From Dermatemys mawii (taxonomy: Eukaryota > Chordata > Testudines > Dermatemydidae): a stretch of DNA of 64,000 nt. The position numbers and the translations under genes are program-made. Of the stretch, positions 24,101 to 36,100 are shown piece after piece (the stretch's first letter is position 1; the number at the start of each line of letters is the position of its first letter). The notes below the pieces were generated by a model. The model did not search any database. It saw only the letters and a list, made by a program, of their open reading frames with translations, and was not told the origin of the DNA. The stretch is from the NCBI GenBank assembly GCA_007922305.1, contig ML677386.1, positions 12,257,830 to 12,321,829 of the forward strand, read 5' to 3'.

Positions 24101-27100
24101 TGTATCTTTATTGTACGGTGTGGTGACACCACTCTGATCATACTGGATTTCCTCCGGTGCTAAAACAAGGTAGATTTTAACCTCCTGCACCCCGCAATAG
24201 TTGGAAACCGACAATATTCATATAGCCAAAAAGCAAAGATATTGGGCCAAATCCTGGTGTTCATTAAGGCTTCTTTGTGGTGAGTTTTAATGTCAGGCTA
24301 ACTGGTGAGGTGAGGATTGCCAGGCTGGTGTAGAAACAGCATAGTTCTTTTTCACCTTGCCTTGGGCAGGAGACCAAGTCAGAGGAAAGGACTGTGATTG
24401 GAGCACCACATCTGACTTTGCCACAAAACAGCTTTTTTGGGGGGCAAGGGGCAGTGCAGTGCAATGTAAAGCTGCAATCAGGCTCCTCTAACGTGTCAGG
24501 GGCGTGCTGTCATTATCTGCTCCACCATGGCTGTACACTATCTTCCCTCCCCAAGAGAAGTAGAAAACATGGTCATCGAGTCAATGAAGTCAAGACCAGG
24601 ATTAACTCTTGGATGGACTTCTGTTGGGAAACTCACTGGGTTGCCAACGGAATGAGCCATACAAAATAGGTGCTCCTTGGCTTGCCCTGCCTCCCTTGAT
24701 CAACATGCACCTGCTAGAGTCCCAAGCTGAGTGTTCATGGAAAAAATAATTCTGTGGACTCTCAAGGAAAGAGAGTTGCCAGGAAATCTCCAACTGTTCT
24801 TCAACCCCTTATGTGAGTTATTCTTTTTGTGCCTATGTTAAACTGTGCATGTTATTGTTTATGTATTTCCCTAAACACACTAGGGAACTACAACCTAGAT
24901 GGAGCTATCATAATTTGGGTGCAGAACTGGTTGGAAAACCATTCCCAGAGTAGTTATCAGTGGTTCACAGTCAAGCTGGAAGAACATATCACGTGGGGTC
25001 CACGGGGATCAGTTCTGTGTTTGGCTCTGTTCAATATCTTCATCAATGATTTAGATAACGGCATAGAGTACACTTATAAAGTTTGTGGATGATACCAAGC
25101 TTGGAGAGGTTGCAAGTGCTTTGGAGCATAGGATTAAAATTCCAAATGATCTGGACAAATGGAGAAGTGGTCTGAAGTAAAATGGATGAAATTCAAGAAG
25201 AAATTCAAGAAATTCATATGCACAATACTCCACTTAGGAGGGAACAATCAGTTGCAGACACAAAAAATGGGAAATGACTGCCTAGGAAGGAGTAGAGCGG
25301 AAAGGGATCTGGGGATCGTAGTGAATCACAAGCTAAATATTAGTTAACGGTGTAACACTGTTGCAAAAAAGAAAAAGGCAAAAAACATTCTGGGATGTAT
25401 TAACAGGACGGCTGTAAGCAAGAAATGGACAGTAGTTATCATGCCCTACTCCATGCTGATTAGGTCTCAACTGGAGTATTGTGCCCAGTTCTGGGTGCCA
25501 CATTTCAGGAAAAATGTGGACAAATTGGCGAAAGTCCAGAGGAGAGCAACATATTCAAAATGCAAACTTTTTTTGTGTTTTGAAAAAGAAAAAAAATACA
25601 ACCTGCAAACATACTTTGAATACACAATCTTATTATTAGATAATATTTACAGTTTGTAGAGCAGAAGAATCTTACAGTAATATTTTGATTTTACTTCAAC
25701 ACTGGAGTGTGGGGGGAAGAAGCTGTGATACAAGATTAAGTAAATTCAATTTATGACTGAAGCGTGGACTTTCATTGGAGCCTGCATTGAGTCCTTTTCC
25801 CATGTCGATCTCTATATACCTTGAGCAAATTCTGAAACTGAATGCTTAAAAAACCACCCAATTCTTATTTCAGTGTTCTCTATCTCAAACAGTACAAATC
25901 AGTTTCCAGTGATTTTGCTCCATGTGAGAGTGGGTAAATCTCACCATTGTCTGGCCAAAGAACATTATGTAATTGATCTAACCTGAAGAAGTATTTCCTG
26001 TAGATTCAGTTCATGTTAAAAATCAATAAATAACCTGATGCATTTAGTTCAGCTTGATAACCATCATCACGGAGTTTGACAGACAAATGAAAATAAATCA
26101 GTCCAAATCGTGACCAGTTTATTTATTGATTTATAGGAGATAGTAAGCTGATACTTCCTATATATATGAGAGAGAGAGAGAGAGAGAACAAATTTCTTGT
26201 TAGCAGTACTACATCTGCTAAAGAAAACAAAGATTTTTTTAAAAAAAGCTATAATATTTGATTCTGCATTTAGACTTATTGTTATGATGTTTCTGCTTTT
26301 TCTCATAAAGAAATTTAAATAAAAAATAAAGGGAAAAGCTCCTGGATTTGATGCAAGATGCTGGGCGAGGCAATCAATTTACATATAGTAGATGACTTTT
26401 CTCTGAGGTTCAGAAAACTTATTTGGCAGCACCTTCGTGCCAACAGATCTGTTACAGACTTTCTTATTTTTTTATCTGCTACAGCAAATTCAACATTTTA
26501 GAAGAGCAGGTCAGGCTAAGAGCTGGGAATGGATTGTACATGGTTTGCTATTTGCACTTCATTGAGAGCCTTTCTTTTCTTAGAACAAATAAGCAAAAAA
26601 CTATTATAGTTTTAAGTAAAAGACATTCAGTTTAAAGAATATATTAATGTTGTTTTTTAATAGCCACTAGTGTAATACTTTGCTTACAGCAAAAAGATCT
26701 GAGTGATCTGAAATAATTAATGAAGTTATCTTCACAAGAGCTCTATGTGGTAGGTATTACGATCCTAATTTTATAGATTTGAAGTAACTTTGAGGCACAA
26801 AGAGATAAATGGTCTGATCGCTATTCCATGGAAGTCAGTGGTAATTATGCCACTGATATCAAGGAAGTAGAATACACCTCTGTGATCAGCCCCTATGTGA
26901 TTGTGGCAGTCTTAAGTACTGTACAGGAACTCCTCACTTAAAGTCATCCCGGTTAATGTTGTTTTATTGTTACGTTGCTGATCAATTAGGGAACATGCTC
27001 GTTTAAAGTTGTACAATGCTCCCTTCTAACCTCGTTTGGCAGCTGCCTGCTTTGTTCATGCTTGCAGGAAGAGCAGCCCATGGCAGCTAGCTGGGGTGGG

Positions 27101-30100
27101 GGGCTTGGAACCAGGGTGCACTAGCAGCCTCCTCTATGAGTTCCCCGCTCCCCTAAATTCCCTGTGTAACAGCTGCTCAGCAACCTATGAATTGCCGGCA
27201 GTTCAACTGTTCCTCCCCGCACTGCCATGTGTTGTTCCTGCTGTCTGTCTTGGAGCTGCTCCCCAAGATCCTGCTTGTTCGGGGGAGAGCAAGAGGAGGG
27301 CTAATGTCAGGGTGTCCCACTCTCCCCTGCTCCTGCACCCTGCTTACCCCATCTTCCATAGAGCAGGGGGGACACATCATGTGATAGGGCAGCAGCTGCT
27401 GCTCAGCTTGTTGATCTAATTAACAAGGCAGTGTACTTAAAGGGGAAATGCCAGCCTCTGTCTGCCCTCCCTCCTTTCCTGCTGCCGTATAGAGTGTGAG
27501 AGTTAACCTTGAGGGCTCAGTTCATCATTTAGCAGTAAGGTGTTCCCTGGGAAATATCCCACCCTCTGACTTCACCACCTCAACGAAGCTTCACAATCAT
27601 CATTGCTGTGTACTAGTATTAAATTGTTTGTTTAAAACTTATACTGTGTGTGTGTGTGTGTGTGTGTGTAGTGTGAGTGTGTGTATATACAGGCCTGTCG
27701 CGTCTTACGTGAGGGTTCTGTTCCGTGGTTTCTGTGTAAAGTGGAAACCGTGTATAGTCGAAACCTCATTGACTTCAATGCAGGGCGAAATCACCCGCCC
27801 TAAAGAAAGTTTTTATATTTTTAATTTTCCCATTTTTTTTTGGTTGACCGCATAAAGCGGAAATTGCGCATATTAAATGCGCCCAAGATGCAACATGCCT
27901 GTATATATGTGTGTATATATATATATATAAAATATAATATAATATATATATAGTCTTTTGACTAGTGGAAAAAAAATTCCCTGGAAGCTAACCTCCACAT
28001 TTACATTAATTCTTATGGGGAAATTGGATTCGCTTAACATCCTTTTTCTTAAACTTGCATTTTTCAGGAACATAACTACAACATTGAGAGGGGTGTTCCT
28101 GTATTGACTTTCTAAGTATACAAAATATTATGAATATCACAGTACTTTCTCCACTGCGTTTTCTCATCCCTGGAGAAAAAAATAGTAAATTAAAAACATA
28201 TATTAAAATAACATGAAGGATTGCTTATTGGGTAAAATATCATATAGTAGCATTCTTTTGTTGTTTAACAAAGCTCCTAAATAACTGAGAGCTAAATTTT
28301 CATTCTCTGCCAAAACACCTGAGTGAACTGGCTTCATATGAGGATCTATTCTGAGAAAATGGGAAGCTCCTACTTCTCAACCTGAAAGCAGAGTGTAGGG
28401 CAGTGGCAGAGTCGCTGTGTGGAGGATACTGCAGCTGCCAGACTATACAGTAGCTGCATCTCATTACCTGCCTCTGTTCAACTTCTGGCCAGCTGAGTTG
28501 TATAGTTGGAGGCGGCACTGTCACATGTCCCTTTCCCTACCCTGGTTTGCCTATAGCTATTTAACAAAAGCTAGTATGACGAATTGGAAAATATTCATCA
28601 ATACTTCTAAGAGTCTTAAAATTTGTATGACCAAACAAAAGAAAGGTATTAAGGACCAGACTATGCTTCCTGGATATCTGCACACAGAAGGGATCCTCTG
28701 CAGGGAATCCCCCAACTTTTGTACGGAACAAAGTGTTCAGCCATCTCCATTGAAGGTACCACCCTTATTCCAGATCCTACAGGAGTGCACAAAGATTTAT
28801 AGTTTGGGATAGAGTCAGAAGGATGTACATTGTCCATCTCCTTCAGCCCTTACATATATGAATGGAAAAGGGCTGTACCTATATTATGTTTTTCATGAAG
28901 CCCTGCAAAGGTCCCAGAGATGGCTGCAGCCAAGGGAGTCACTGGTAGTGTGGATCCAGTGAAGCCATGCCACCAGAGATTGAAAGGGGTTGAGTTGTTG
29001 CAAGGGCACAGGGCCTTAGAATAGAACCTGTCTGGCCCTCCCAAGGATCTGTTGGGTTTAGGGGTAGGTATTGCAGCCTTTTTCCATCAGGTGCAGGGAC
29101 AGCAGAGAAGAGAACAATCCTCAACTTGTGTTCAGGGATTTTCTGTCCCAGAACTCTCCCTCCAGGATGTTTCTGCAGAACTGGTAACCTACATTCTCAT
29201 GCTTACTATGCCATTTTAAGGCCGTGGTTACACTGGCACTTTATAGCGCTATAAAGCCCCCACGAGCGCTATAACCTACTCCCCGTCCACACTGGCAAGG
29301 CACTAGTAGCGCTATAACTGCTGAGTTATAGCGCTATTATTAATCCACCTCCGCATAGGGAATAAGGGCTGTAGCGCAGCTGCTGTAGCGCTACAGCAAG
29401 AATGTGGACACCCACTGCGCTACAAGTGATCTCTGGAGATGCCTAGAGCCATTTAAGGCAATTGACGTCTCTTCCCTTTGTTTTGAACTCGACTGGAGGA
29501 ATGCGGAAGTACCTCTTTAGAGTTTCTTTCTTAACTCGGCAGATAAGCAATGCAAATGTTTAAGGAGGGAGCCTGTGTGAAAACAAAGCCTTCTGTGAAG
29601 GGAGGCTCACTGACAGGCTTTCAGAAAAACGGAAAAACCACTGTCTCTCTCCCTCCGCATACACACAACGCGTCCCCCCTCACCCCCCTCATTTAAAAAG
29701 CACATTGCACCCAGCTGAATGCTGGGATACCTGCCCTAATGCGCTGCTCTTAATGCCGCATTAAGTGCCCCAAATGTGGCCATGCTATACCGCAGGAGCA
29801 TCTGAGTGTGGACATACAATAGCGCTATACATATTACTGTATAAGGGGACCGCTATAACCTATAGCGCTATAATCTTGTAAGTGTAACCATACCCTAAGA
29901 GACTGGCATCTGTCAAGAAGCAAAGTTAATTCAAGTTTCAACAATAAACTTGTATGAGTGCCAAAGGAAAACATATACATCCATTTTCCCCTGAATTCTA
30001 GCCCTCTCGTGAAAAACATTTGAACTAAATTTGTTTAGTTAAAAGTACTTTTAGTTCAGCAATTATCATACTGTTCACTTACCAAGCACCTTTTATAGCT

Positions 30101-33100
30101 AATAATTACAGAGCAAACTTTAATTAATCAAACCTTGAAACATCCCTGTGAAGTATTATATGCTTTTTATGGATGGAGTAATTGAGACCACAGTGGTTAT
30201 TGCTTTCTCAATTCAGTGACAAAGCTGGAAATAACACTCACGACATCTGTCACCCTGTCTATTGTTCCAACTCTTTGGCTCCACTCCCTGATTGAGGCCG
30301 ATGTCAAAGTGAAGCTAAGAATGGAAAGTTTCAGCCTGAAAGGAATATTTTTGGCAAAGCTGTGACTGGATGAAATTAAAGGGTTTTGTAAATGACTCCT
30401 TTCTTGACTCTACCTCCTGCTAATAAGAGTCATTATTTATGCCAATCGTGTATGTGTGCTGTATAATTTCTGTCTGCTGGTATGCTGCTGGTCATCTTTT
30501 AATCATTTTCTGAAACACAAATTGACTGAATTAAGAGAAGGGGATGTATAGCCATAACTGAATATCTTGTTAGTATGGAATATTTTTTCAGTATTATGCA
30601 CATCAGTTGGGCCATGTAAGTACCATACACAAATTTGCACACGCTACACTGAAAATGGGAACAGACAGTCCCTAAATGATATTTGAACTGATGCTTTATG
30701 ATGCAGTCTGTCAAATTATGCTTAGTTCTATGCAATCCTCAAGGTCTTGGTTACCTTTGAATAATATTTTTAAGTCTATTTCAGTATCTTTGTCTCAGTA
30801 TGTACCTGATTTGAACTACTGAATAACATGTACTGGTGCTTATGTTTAAAATGTATTACATTTTGAATTTGTCTTATTTTCTGAGAGCCAAATTGTGCCA
30901 ATCTTACTTGAGATGATTAATGTTTTATGCTCTGAAATTGGGGCTATTTTTGGATCAAAGAAATACTCTGTTTCAGTAAGGCTCACAATCAGCCCCAAGT
31001 TTTGAGGGTCTATATTTTTAAATCATTATTACAGTGCTTAAGGCACATTTAAACTCACTCTCTTATTGTCTTGCAGGTTAGAGATGACAACAAAAGACAA
31101 CACCCGTGCTTGGTGGAGTTTTCCAAGTTGCCAGAGCAGGAACGAAATTATAATTTACAAATGTCACTTGAGACGCTAAAGTAAGTTTCTACCATTTCCA
31201 GTCTTACAGCAAGTCCTTTTCATGCAACTAGGCCACTGTGGTGTTGGTGTCAGAAATTCTAATCCAATTGTTGAAGTTTGTTAATGTGTATGGTGGTAAT
31301 ACAGAAATGACAAACAATGATATATGATGAATAATATAGATTTGAGACTAGAAAGAGCCATACTAGTTAAACAAATTGTGGTTCTGAAAGTCCATTTCTC
31401 AGACTCCAGTGAATTTTAAACTTTCCAAGGTATTATAACAATAATTATTTCCCTGCCTCAAAGCAACTTCATATTAGTACTGACTAGCACTGTCCACTTT
31501 GCTATGTTTGAGATTATTAACACAATGACATTTTGATAATGATGAAAGGACAAGCCATTTTTCTCCTGGACAGAAGGCATGATAAGTGGGTCCAAAGTGT
31601 ACCTCACAGAAGTAGGAGGAACTCTTTATTTTTAACATTGTTTAGTTCAGTTATTAGGCACAGTTTTGCAATAAACAGTGATTTTTGGTCATGAGAATCT
31701 GGATAAGACTGACTTCAGCATTCTTTATCTGGATGCTTGCCGCTGCCACCTCTTACCTGCCAAAGAGCACATGCATGTGTGAATTTTACAGAACCTCCCC
31801 AAACTGGAATGCTAGAATATTTCAGATGGTCGCTATTACTCATCCTCCATCTGCAGTGTGAAGCTGCCAATATATTAATAAGAGACTTCCTTGAAAATGC
31901 TCTCCTTACCTGTGATAAAAACCCCATGATTAGGATGTATATTGGGTTTCCCTATCACTGTTCTCTGCAGTCTGTTCATTTGTTTTCCAATTTAAATATA
32001 TAGCCTTTTTTGTAACCTTAATTTAGAAAAGAGATGATACTGCAGAATCAACATACATTTTAAGTGGCACTTCGATGGAAATGTTTCTGATTTCCTTTAA
32101 GAAAAATATGCTGTGTATATTGAGAGTATACCTCGGTCTATACTCATGGAGTGTAGGTGCAAAAAACTTTTAGGGGGCTTGGAGCATCCTCTCCAGAACA
32201 TGTTTTGGAAATACCAGATACTTGGTTAATTTTTTTTTTCTTCAGAAACATTTCTATGAGCACTGGTGATTAATTGTTTCTGAGAAGAATGTTTTGGCTG
32301 AACTCCATCCAATGCAGGGAAATCAGCCCAACTTTCTGTTCAGCTAGGTGGCAAAATTTCAAGAATAGCTCATAGTACAGCACTGTTGTTTTGGTTCTAA
32401 TCCTTCTAGTCTGACTCTGGGAAAAACCATAAGTAATTTTGTTTATGTATAATATGAAATTAGTTGTTTTGATTTGTGATATTTTTATTACTCATAATAT
32501 ATAGAATCTGCTAATTAAGTGAACGGCGGACCACTGTATAGCAGTTCGCCCACCCTGCAGCTTTAATAATGCATCTATTACAGTCCTGCAAGAGCCTGGC
32601 TTTTCTAATACTGGACATTTCTTAACCACACAGAGTTAGTTGTGTTGTATTATGGTGACTTTGTCATGTAGACATTTATCCACTAGGGACTAGAATGAGA
32701 GTGTCAGACTCCTTTCATTTCTGCTGGTCTACACGAGTGGAAAAATAGTGCATTAATCCACTCTTCATATCCCAAATCTGAAGGTACTTTCAGTGTAGCT
32801 TGAGTAGTCCTTTAACTGAGGTTTTTAAATCTGTTAGTATTTCAATGGGGGAGGAGGGAGAAAGTGGGAAAGGAAACATCCTTTTTTAAAAACTTCTTAT
32901 AATCCTTTACAACACAATGTCATATTCTTCACATTTTGCACCAGAGTGTTAGTTCAAAACTTGAAACCACTGTCTTAAGATTTGAAGAATAGCTCTCCAC
33001 TTTAATGTTTGTGGTGTTGACAGTTTTCTGCCAGTCTTACTAGATCAGAGATGCAGAAACCAAAAAAGTATTGAATCGTATAATCTGCCACATCTTTTCT

Positions 33101-36100
33101 AAAGTCTAATCTAACATTTTAAATAGGCTACTTAAAAGTATCCTTTATAAATTTTTCCAGCAGTACACAGAAGTGTATAACACATACCTCAAAAGAAGTG
33201 TGTTAAGAATCTTTACGTAAAGAAGGAATTTGATGATGATGTTCTTGTAGGTCTAATTTGACGTCAGGGTCCTGTATTCTGTATACAGAAACCAATGTAT
33301 AAAAGTGACAGTTTATCACTGGTTTTGCCTTCCAGAACCCTGTTGGCATTAGGTTGTCATGTTGGAATTGCTGATGAATATGCTGAAGAAAAAGTGAAAA
33401 AAATGAAACTTCCTAAGAAGTAAGTCAAAATTAAAACACATTTTATTTTATTTTATTTTATTTTATTTTATTTTATTTTATTTTATTTTGTTTTGTTTTG
33501 TTTTGTTTTATTGTTTAATGAGGAAAGAAGAGTTGAGGAGACTACGTGGAGGGGAGGGAGGAAGGTAGGGAGATAAGAAACAGAGAAGAGAAAACACTAG
33601 GTGCAGCCCACAAGAGTCCACATGTAGTGACATTGTGACTGTGATCTTCAGCTTTCAGGGTTGGAAATGTATTACAGACCTCCTTCATCTGCTTTGATTT
33701 TATATTGGTATCCAGAAAATGAGTGAATAAAATATGGGCCCAAACATACCATTCCACTGCGTGTATGTCATGCATGTTCATATTACCAAATATCATCACA
33801 TGACTTTCTTTGGGTCTTGTGCTCCTCATTCATTAGGTGTTTTTCAAAATCCCCTCATATACATACATATTCTGTAAAAGCTTTTTTATCCATCATGATG
33901 GGGGAATGTGAGGTGCTGATAAGTGAAAAATTCTGGATAACTAAGAGGGAGTGAGTTTGGGTGTGGAGGGAGGTACGGGGTGCTGGATCTGCGAGACTCT
34001 CAGCTTGGGTGATTCCCCGCAAGTGGCGACCTGTCCCTGCAGTGGTGGAGGCGGATTAGGCAGCTCTGCGCACTGCCTCCACCTCACACCGAGCGCTGGC
34101 TCCACAGCTCCCATTGGCGCCAGTGGGTGGAGGCAGCGCACAGAACTGTCTAACCGCATCTCCTCCTAGGAACAGCAGGGGCAGGTTTCTACTTGTGGTG
34201 GACCACACAAGGTGAGCACCCCTCCCCCCCCCCGGATCTGGCAACCAAACCCTTCCTCTCCACCTCAGCCCCCTGCCCCAAGCCCCTTCCCGCACCCAGA
34301 CTCTGGCTTAGAGCCCACACCCTGCACCCCCTCCTGTGCTCCTGCCCCGCACACCCTCCCACATGCCGAACTCTTTGTGGCTGTTCCTCTGCTTTGGAAC
34401 AGCAGAGATATGTCATGGCTTCCAGGGAGCCACGCGGAGCCAGGTAGGGAGCCTGGTAGCCCCGTACCAACCGGACTATAAACTGGACTTTCTATGAAGA
34501 TTAGAAATGCCCGTTTATAGAGCTTTCCAGTTGGTACAGAGCTGGATAACACAGCTTTTACTGTATATAATTTCATGTGACTAACTAAAAACTGGTGTTT
34601 CGACAAACAGTAAAAATTGTGATGGATATTGACTTTTATAGTTTATTCAACTTGTTTGCAATTGGTCAATGTTTCCTGGGCTCCTTTAGAGATGGAGCTT
34701 GTATTGTAATCACTCTGGGTGGAACTTAGAAAAGCACCTAAGGAGTTAGGAGCACAAGACCCAGTGGAAGTCATGGGATGATGTTCAGTAATATGAATCT
34801 GTATGACATACAGCTCATTGAATACTTGGGCCTATGTTTTTTATACTTATTTTCTGGAGCCAGGAAAATAAAATTAAAGAAGATGAAGGACAGTAATACA
34901 TTTCTAACTCAAAGAGGTGATCACAGTTAGAATGTCACTACCTGCTGACTCCTGTGGGCTATGTCTAGTTTCTTTGCAAGAATAAAGAAAGATAGATAAG
35001 GAATTGGAATAAACTTCCCCAAACTCTTCTTCAGTAATGGCATTTTAAAAAAGGAGGATTTAAGACTAATTAAAGTCCACATACAATATCTAAGTAACAG
35101 GAAATCATACTTGGAAATATAAGAACTGTGCCACTCTATCCATGACAATGTTCAGTGTTTTTGAATTTCATTGGACTGGAGATCATAACTTCACTGCCCC
35201 TGAAAAAAAAACTGAGGTCCCAAAAAAAGACCCTTTAAATTGAGATGTAGGCAGAAAAAAAGACTAAAAAATTTTTCTAAAAAAATTAATTGTAAAATAA
35301 TATTACCGTGAGTATTCCCATTGACCTCAAGACACAGAAGTGTCTGACTAGGAACAGAATAAGGATTAGCAACTAGTTATGTTGGAGTTAGGTTGGACTA
35401 TGCTCTATATCAGGTTTATTTTGGGCCTTTTGAAGGAATCTTGAATTAATCTGACCGTCATTTTAATTTACCTGCTCCAACACTTGAGAATAATAACAGT
35501 TGAGATAGACATACGCTTTCTGTACCCAACTAGTAGAATTAATTGAAACTCTGCCAAAACGTTATGAGCTACTACTATGCAACAAAGATTTCTGTATTAA
35601 AGTGGGAGAGGAGGTCACTGATGTATTATGATGGCTTGAATTAATAAGGATCAATTCATATATGCCTAGACTTACTGACAGTCTTTCTGGTAGAAAATTC
35701 AAATGGGTGAATTCTTCTTGCAGTTATAACCATGCAATCACAATGAAGTGAATGGTCTTCCACAGGTTTTAAATGAAAACGCACTTTAACCCTTGGAGTG
35801 GTACATTGATTTGGTTTTTTTTGTTTGGCAGAAGCATTTAGGGCACAGTCACGTAGCCCTTCAACATGCAGAACTCCCATGATTTAATTAGCTGCAGGAT
35901 GAGGAGATCAGGTTAATAGCATGATCAGTTACAAAAGCTTGTAATGAATTGCCACTTGTTATCGGCCATTAGGTACTCAAAGTGTTCAAACTTCACGCAA
36001 AATACATGAAATGAGTTGGTACTCTGGATTGATCTGACTAGAAGAGAAATGCATCAAAATGTAATATTTAATTGGTGGAGTTCACTGAGCATATGAGGAT

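Larger units (their letters stand above)
24042..31076. other. RYR2 intron between window exons 6 and 7
   Basis: 7035 bp. It contains a CR1 coding fragment (24890-25565), a MIR fragment, the composite Tc1/mariner element 26924-28101, the Harbinger MITE 29220-29895 and another MIR. No host exon seen. Confidence 0.6.

Noticed and set aside
27036..27419. 127-codon frame rich in Cys, Leu, Pro
   Set aside because: It falls within the GC-rich interior of a non-autonomous mariner-type element; opposite-strand frames are also open.
28417..28812. 131-codon open frame on the + strand
   Set aside because: No motif, no repeat relation and no supporting context; treated as chance.
29220..29895. A hidden non-coding RNA gene suggested by the many palindromes
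   Set aside because: Terminal repeats, target duplication and a second dispersed copy explain it as a MITE.
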